Source: Cytophagia bacterium (GTDB taxonomy: Bacteria > Bacteroidota > Bacteroidia > Cytophagales > Cyclobacteriaceae). From it: a DNA stretch of 9,531 bases. Location of the stretch: assembly GCA_013373005.1 (NCBI GenBank), contig JABXIP010000291.1:1-9531 (forward strand). Direction: 5' to 3'. The notes below the pieces were generated by a model. It saw nothing but the letters and a program-made list of their open reading frames with translations. It searched no databases and was not told the DNA's origin. A program made the position numbers and the translations under genes. Below are positions 6,940 through 9,531 of this stretch, piece after piece (position 1 is the first letter of the stretch; each line of letters starts with the position of its first letter).

Positions 6940-9150
6940 ATGCGAAATAGCGCCTTCTTTATTTTCTTCAGCCTTACACTATTTCAGGCCTACTCGCAGG
7001 ATATTGAAATCCGAAGAACTTCTACTCCAATTCAAATTGATGGAATGATTGATGATGTCTGGTCAACAGCCGACTCAGCTTATAATTTCATGCAGTTCTT
7101 TCCAATGGATACCAGTTTGGCAAACTCTGCAACGGTGGCCAAGGTGCTTTATGACGATCAGTTTATCTATGTTTTGGGGGTCATGCAGAACCTTTCAGAT
7201 GACAGAACTTACATCACTCCATCACTCCGAAGAGACTTCTTTGGCGATGCCAATGATTCTTTCTCCTTTCTGATAGACGCCTTTCAAGACAATACCAATG
7301 CCTTCATTTTCGGAATTAATCCCTATGGAGTAAGGCGAGAGGGTCTCATTACAAACGGTGGAAGCGGCAGCGGTGCTTTTAGTATGGATTGGGATAACAA
7401 GTGGCAAGGTGAGGCTAAATTGGAAAATGGCTACTGGGTGGCAGAAATGGCTATTCCATTGAAGAGTATTCGTTTTGGGGAGAACCAAACTGAGTGGAAT
7501 GTGAATTTCTACAGAGTAGACAGTGAGGAGGCTGAAAAGTCAACATGGGCTCCGATTAACAGAAGTTACAGTATAATAAACCTGGCTACATTAAAGAAAA
7601 TGAGTTGGGATGAGCCAACCAAAAAGCCAGGAGCGAATATTTCGGTAATACCTTATGTAACAGCGGGTGTGAATAAGGACTTCCAGAATAACGAGCCTTC
7701 TGAGAGTAACTTCAATTCAGGCTTCGATTTAAAATATGCTGTAACCCCCGGCCTGAATCTGGACTTGACTGTGAATCCTGATTTCTCTCAGGTTGAGGTA
7801 GATCAGCAGGTGACCAATCTGGACAGATTCGAGATTTTCTATCCTGAGAAAAGACAGTTCTTCCTGGAAAATGCCGACCTCTTCGCGAACTATGGCAATG
7901 GACGTACTACTCCTTTCTTTTCCCGAAGAATAGGAGTGGCCAGAGATGAAAGTACAGGTCAGAATATTCAAAACTCTATTCCACTTGGAATGAGATTGAG
8001 TGGAAAAGTAAACAATAACCTCAGACTTGGCTTATTGAGTATGCAAGGAGGAAGCGATGAAGCAGCTGGTTTACCTTCTTATAACTATTCAGTTCTTTCG
8101 CTACAGCAGAAGGTGCTGGCCAGATCTAACGTTTCTTTTCTCTTTGTAAATAAGCAGACTTTTGAAGATGAAGGTGCTTTTGATACCAGCCTTTATTCGG
8201 AATGGAACAGAACCATAGGTATGGATTATAACCATGCTTCAGCAGATAACCGTTGGAATGGTAAGCTATTCTATCATCAAACCTTGGATGAAGGAGTAAG
8301 CGATGAGGCCTACGCAACGGGCTTTCAAGTGAATTATACCGTGCCGAAATGGTCGTGGCAAATGTCTGGTCAAAGAGTTGGTGCGAACTACAATCCTGAA
8401 GTTGGTTTTGTACGAAGAAGGGACATTAAGCAATTAAACAGTACTGTCAGAAGGTCATTCTTCCCAAGCCAGGGTGGGGTACAACGTCACGGCCCCGGTT
8501 TCGATTTTGACATGGTAGGAAATGAAACCTATGGTTTTCTGGATTGGGATGTGAATTTGCTTTACGATATTTTCTGGAAGAGTTCCGCTCGATTCAGCGC
8601 CCGCTTGAGAAGACAGTATACTTATCTTTTTAGTGGTTTTGACCCAAGCGGTTCGGGAGGTTTAAACTTACCAAGCGATTCGGATTATACTAATAATGTG
8701 ATTATTGCCAGCTATAATTCAGATCAGCGCAAGAAGTTCTTCTATGAGCTCCGAACGAGGTCAGGGGAATACTACAATGGAACTAGAATTAATCTGGAAG
8801 GTAGCATTACCTGGCGGTATCAGCCCAAAGGGTTTACCAGCATTGCCTTTGCCTACAATAACATCAAGTTACCCGATCCTTATAACGATGCAGTATTATT
8901 CCTAATAGGGCCTAGGTTCGACTTTACCTTTACTAAAAACCTCTTCTGGACCACTTTTGTGCAGTATAATACTCAGATTGAGAACGTGAATATCAATTCC
9001 AGACTGCAATGGCGTTTTGCTCCGGTGTCTGACTTCTTCTTGGTATACACTGATAACTACCTTGCTACCAATGATGATGGGTTTATCAATTTGGGTCAAT
9101 CAAAATCGAGAGCGTTAGTCTTTAAACTTACCTATTGGTTGAATTTGTAA
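6940..9150 (+). CDS. CBM9-like/DUF5916 outer-membrane beta-barrel protein
   Basis: The 736-residue product has a signal peptide (MRNSAFFIFFSLTLFQAYSQ, about 20 residues). Residues about 22-215 resemble the carbohydrate-binding module family 9-like domain: IQIDGMIDDVWSTAD (31-45), VAKVLYDDQFIYVLG (66-80), and WVAEMAIPLKSIRFG (166-180). The rest is DUF5916, with the signature NPDFSQVEVDQQVTNLDRF followed by EIFYPEKRQFFLENADLF (279-315) and FFSRRIG (326-332). Many alternating aromatic strands follow, including RLQWRFAPVSDFFLVYTD (688-705) and a final strand ALVFKLTYWLNL. The overall form suggests a periplasmic sugar-binding-like domain joined to an outer-membrane barrel. Proteins of this kind are abundant in Bacteroidota, but their substrate is not established, so transport or polymer handling is only inferred. 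No SusD, TonB-box or glycan-degradation partner is visible nearby. Length is normal for the family and the gene looks intact. Confidence 0.88.
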   Translation: MRNSAFFIFFSLTLFQAYSQDIEIRRTSTPIQIDGMIDDVWSTADSAYNFMQFFPMDTSLANSATVAKVLYDDQFIYVLGVMQNLSDDRTYITPSLRRDFFGDANDSFSFLIDAFQDNTNAFIFGINPYGVRREGLITNGGSGSGAFSMDWDNKWQGEAKLENGYWVAEMAIPLKSIRFGENQTEWNVNFYRVDSEEAEKSTWAPINRSYSIINLATLKKMSWDEPTKKPGANISVIPYVTAGVNKDFQNNEPSESNFNSGFDLKYAVTPGLNLDLTVNPDFSQVEVDQQVTNLDRFEIFYPEKRQFFLENADLFANYGNGRTTPFFSRRIGVARDESTGQNIQNSIPLGMRLSGKVNNNLRLGLLSMQGGSDEAAGLPSYNYSVLSLQQKVLARSNVSFLFVNKQTFEDEGAFDTSLYSEWNRTIGMDYNHASADNRWNGKLFYHQTLDEGVSDEAYATGFQVNYTVPKWSWQMSGQRVGANYNPEVGFVRRRDIKQLNSTVRRSFFPSQGGVQRHGPGFDFDMVGNETYGFLDWDVNLLYDIFWKSSARFSARLRRQYTYLFSGFDPSGSGGLNLPSDSDYTNNVIIASYNSDQRKKFFYELRTRSGEYYNGTRINLEGSITWRYQPKGFTSIAFAYNNIKLPDPYNDAVLFLIGPRFDFTFTKNLFWTTFVQYNTQIENVNINSRLQWRFAPVSDFFLVYTDNYLATNDDGFINLGQSKSRALVFKLTYWLNL

Positions 9151-9162
9151 TTGAAGTTTCAC

Positions 9163-9189
9163 CGCAAAGGACGCTAAGAGCGCAGAGGT
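9163..9189. repeat. Three degenerate 9-bp tandem units (CGCnnAGnn type)
   Basis: CGCAAAGGA, CGCTAAGAG and CGCAGAGGT lie head to tail 12 bp after the DUF5916 stop codon. From memory, similar runs (accgcaaag..cgcaaag) turn up between genes in many bacterial genomes; whether this one is repeated elsewhere in this genome cannot be seen here. Function is unknown. Confidence 0.6.
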
Positions 9190-9211
9190 TTGATATGGTA
9201 TCTTTCAGCTT

Positions 9212-9362
9212 GTCCCGTTAGGGACTAAATATTGGTAGAACAAGCGATTGATATTTATATAATCTGCCTTTAGGTACATTATATGAATCTTGTTTTGTAC
9301 CTAAAGGCACAAAAGAATATGTTCATTGTTCTTAGCTACCGATCTGTTGTCCCCAGAGGGAC
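9212..9362. repeat. Composite inverted repeat, two 66-bp arms with four hairpin motifs (REP/BIME-like)
   Basis: The left arm 9212-9277 and the reverse complement of the right arm 9297-9362 are both 66 bp and align without gaps at 42 of 66 positions, around a 19-nt centre. The outer ends carry short hairpins: GTCCC-GTTA-GGGAC (9212-9225) and TGTCCC-CAGA-GGGACA (9348-9363). The inner ends form a perfect 13-bp inverted repeat, TGCCTTTAGGTAC (9265-9277) with GTACCTAAAGGCA (9297-9309). GGTAG is conserved at the same place in both arms. The element lies between two convergent genes, the usual site of REP-type elements. No transposase is present, so any link to a REP-associated tyrosine transposase is inference. 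It has no T-tract, so a classical intrinsic terminator is unlikely. Confidence 0.75.
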
Positions 9363-9408
9363 ATGTCTTTGATATCAGTATTTGTAAACTATGAATGAAA
9401 GTGTAAGC

Positions 9409-9531
9409 CTATTGCGAGTCCCTTTCAAGAATCAGTCGGGCAGAGGTTCCTTTGGAGGCTAAGGTTTCCTCAATGAATTTTTCAACAGCTTCTTTGTTGG
9501 GTTCATCGAAACAGACATGCATGGAAAACCA
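9409..9531 (-). CDS. C-terminal 40 residues of an unrecognised protein (start beyond right edge)
   Basis: On the minus strand an open frame enters from the right edge and ends at TAG (9411-9409). Visible segments are WFSMHVCFDEPNKEAVEKF and IEETLASKGTSARLILERDSQ, a soluble beta-alpha pattern with a charged helix, which looks like real coding sequence. The fragment is too short to assign a family or function. It is convergent with the DUF5916 gene, with the repeat-bearing 258 bp gap between them. Confidence 0.6.
   Translation of the reverse strand, partial: WFSMHVCFDEPNKEAVEKFIEETLASKGTSARLILERDSQ

Noticed and set aside
4500..9150. A single operon or new multigene system of the three plus-strand genes
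   Set aside because: Gaps of 73 and 108 bp, possible separate promoter boxes, and no shared pathway make a dedicated system unsupported from this window alone.
9265..9309. 13-bp perfect inverted repeat as an intrinsic terminator
   Set aside because: The 19-nt loop is long and no T-run follows the stem on either strand; it fits better as the inner part of the composite repeat.
9163..9362. CRISPR array
   Set aside because: The units are short and degenerate, there are no regular spacers, and no cas genes are present.

Overview
The window reads as chromosomal DNA of a Bacteroidota bacterium, probably a marine or environmental member near Cytophagales or Flavobacteriia; this placement is inference. 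The signs are a type IX secretion (T9SS) C-terminal sorting domain, a CBM9/DUF5916 outer-membrane protein, a multidomain thioredoxin lipoprotein-like protein of the DUF4369/DUF5106 kind, almost no Shine-Dalgarno sequences, and a Bacteroidota-style -7 box (TAnnTTTG) before at least one gene. There are no rRNA or tRNA genes, phage genes, transposase genes or CRISPR arrays.

Layout. Positions 1-1307 (minus) hold the first 435 codons of a CPA2-type cation:proton antiporter that runs off the left edge just as its C-terminal Rossmann (RCK-like) domain begins. It is divergent, across about 175 bp, from a 730-residue T9SS-secreted vanadium-dependent haloperoxidase-like protein (1482-3674, plus) with a complete vanadate-binding residue set. 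That gene is convergent with, and overlaps by 14 bp, a small secreted SGNH-type hydrolase (3661-4356, minus).

A plus-strand run follows: an exported thioredoxin-fold protein with a CxxC site (4500-5864), a membrane-anchored MtfA/M90-like zinc peptidase with a SEC-C zinc-binding tail (5938-6831), and a CBM9-like/DUF5916 outer-membrane beta-barrel protein (6940-9150). The 73 and 108 bp gaps do not argue strongly for one operon, and each gene has a possible promoter box of its own.

The 258 bp convergent gap 9151-9408 holds two repeat structures: three degenerate 9-bp tandem units (9163-9189) and a composite inverted repeat with two 66-bp arms, each carrying two small hairpin motifs (9212-9362). 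It looks like a REP/BIME-type dispersed intergenic element. The last 123 bp encode, on the minus strand, the C-terminal 40 residues of a protein I do not recognise.

Functionally this is an envelope-oriented neighbourhood: at least six of the seven genes encode exported, membrane or membrane-anchored proteins. I see no shared pathway that clearly ties them together and no convincing new multigene system. The points most worth a second look are the SEC-C tail on the MtfA-like peptidase, the apparent lack of the usual membrane-embedded Asp in the antiporter, and the composite inverted repeat.
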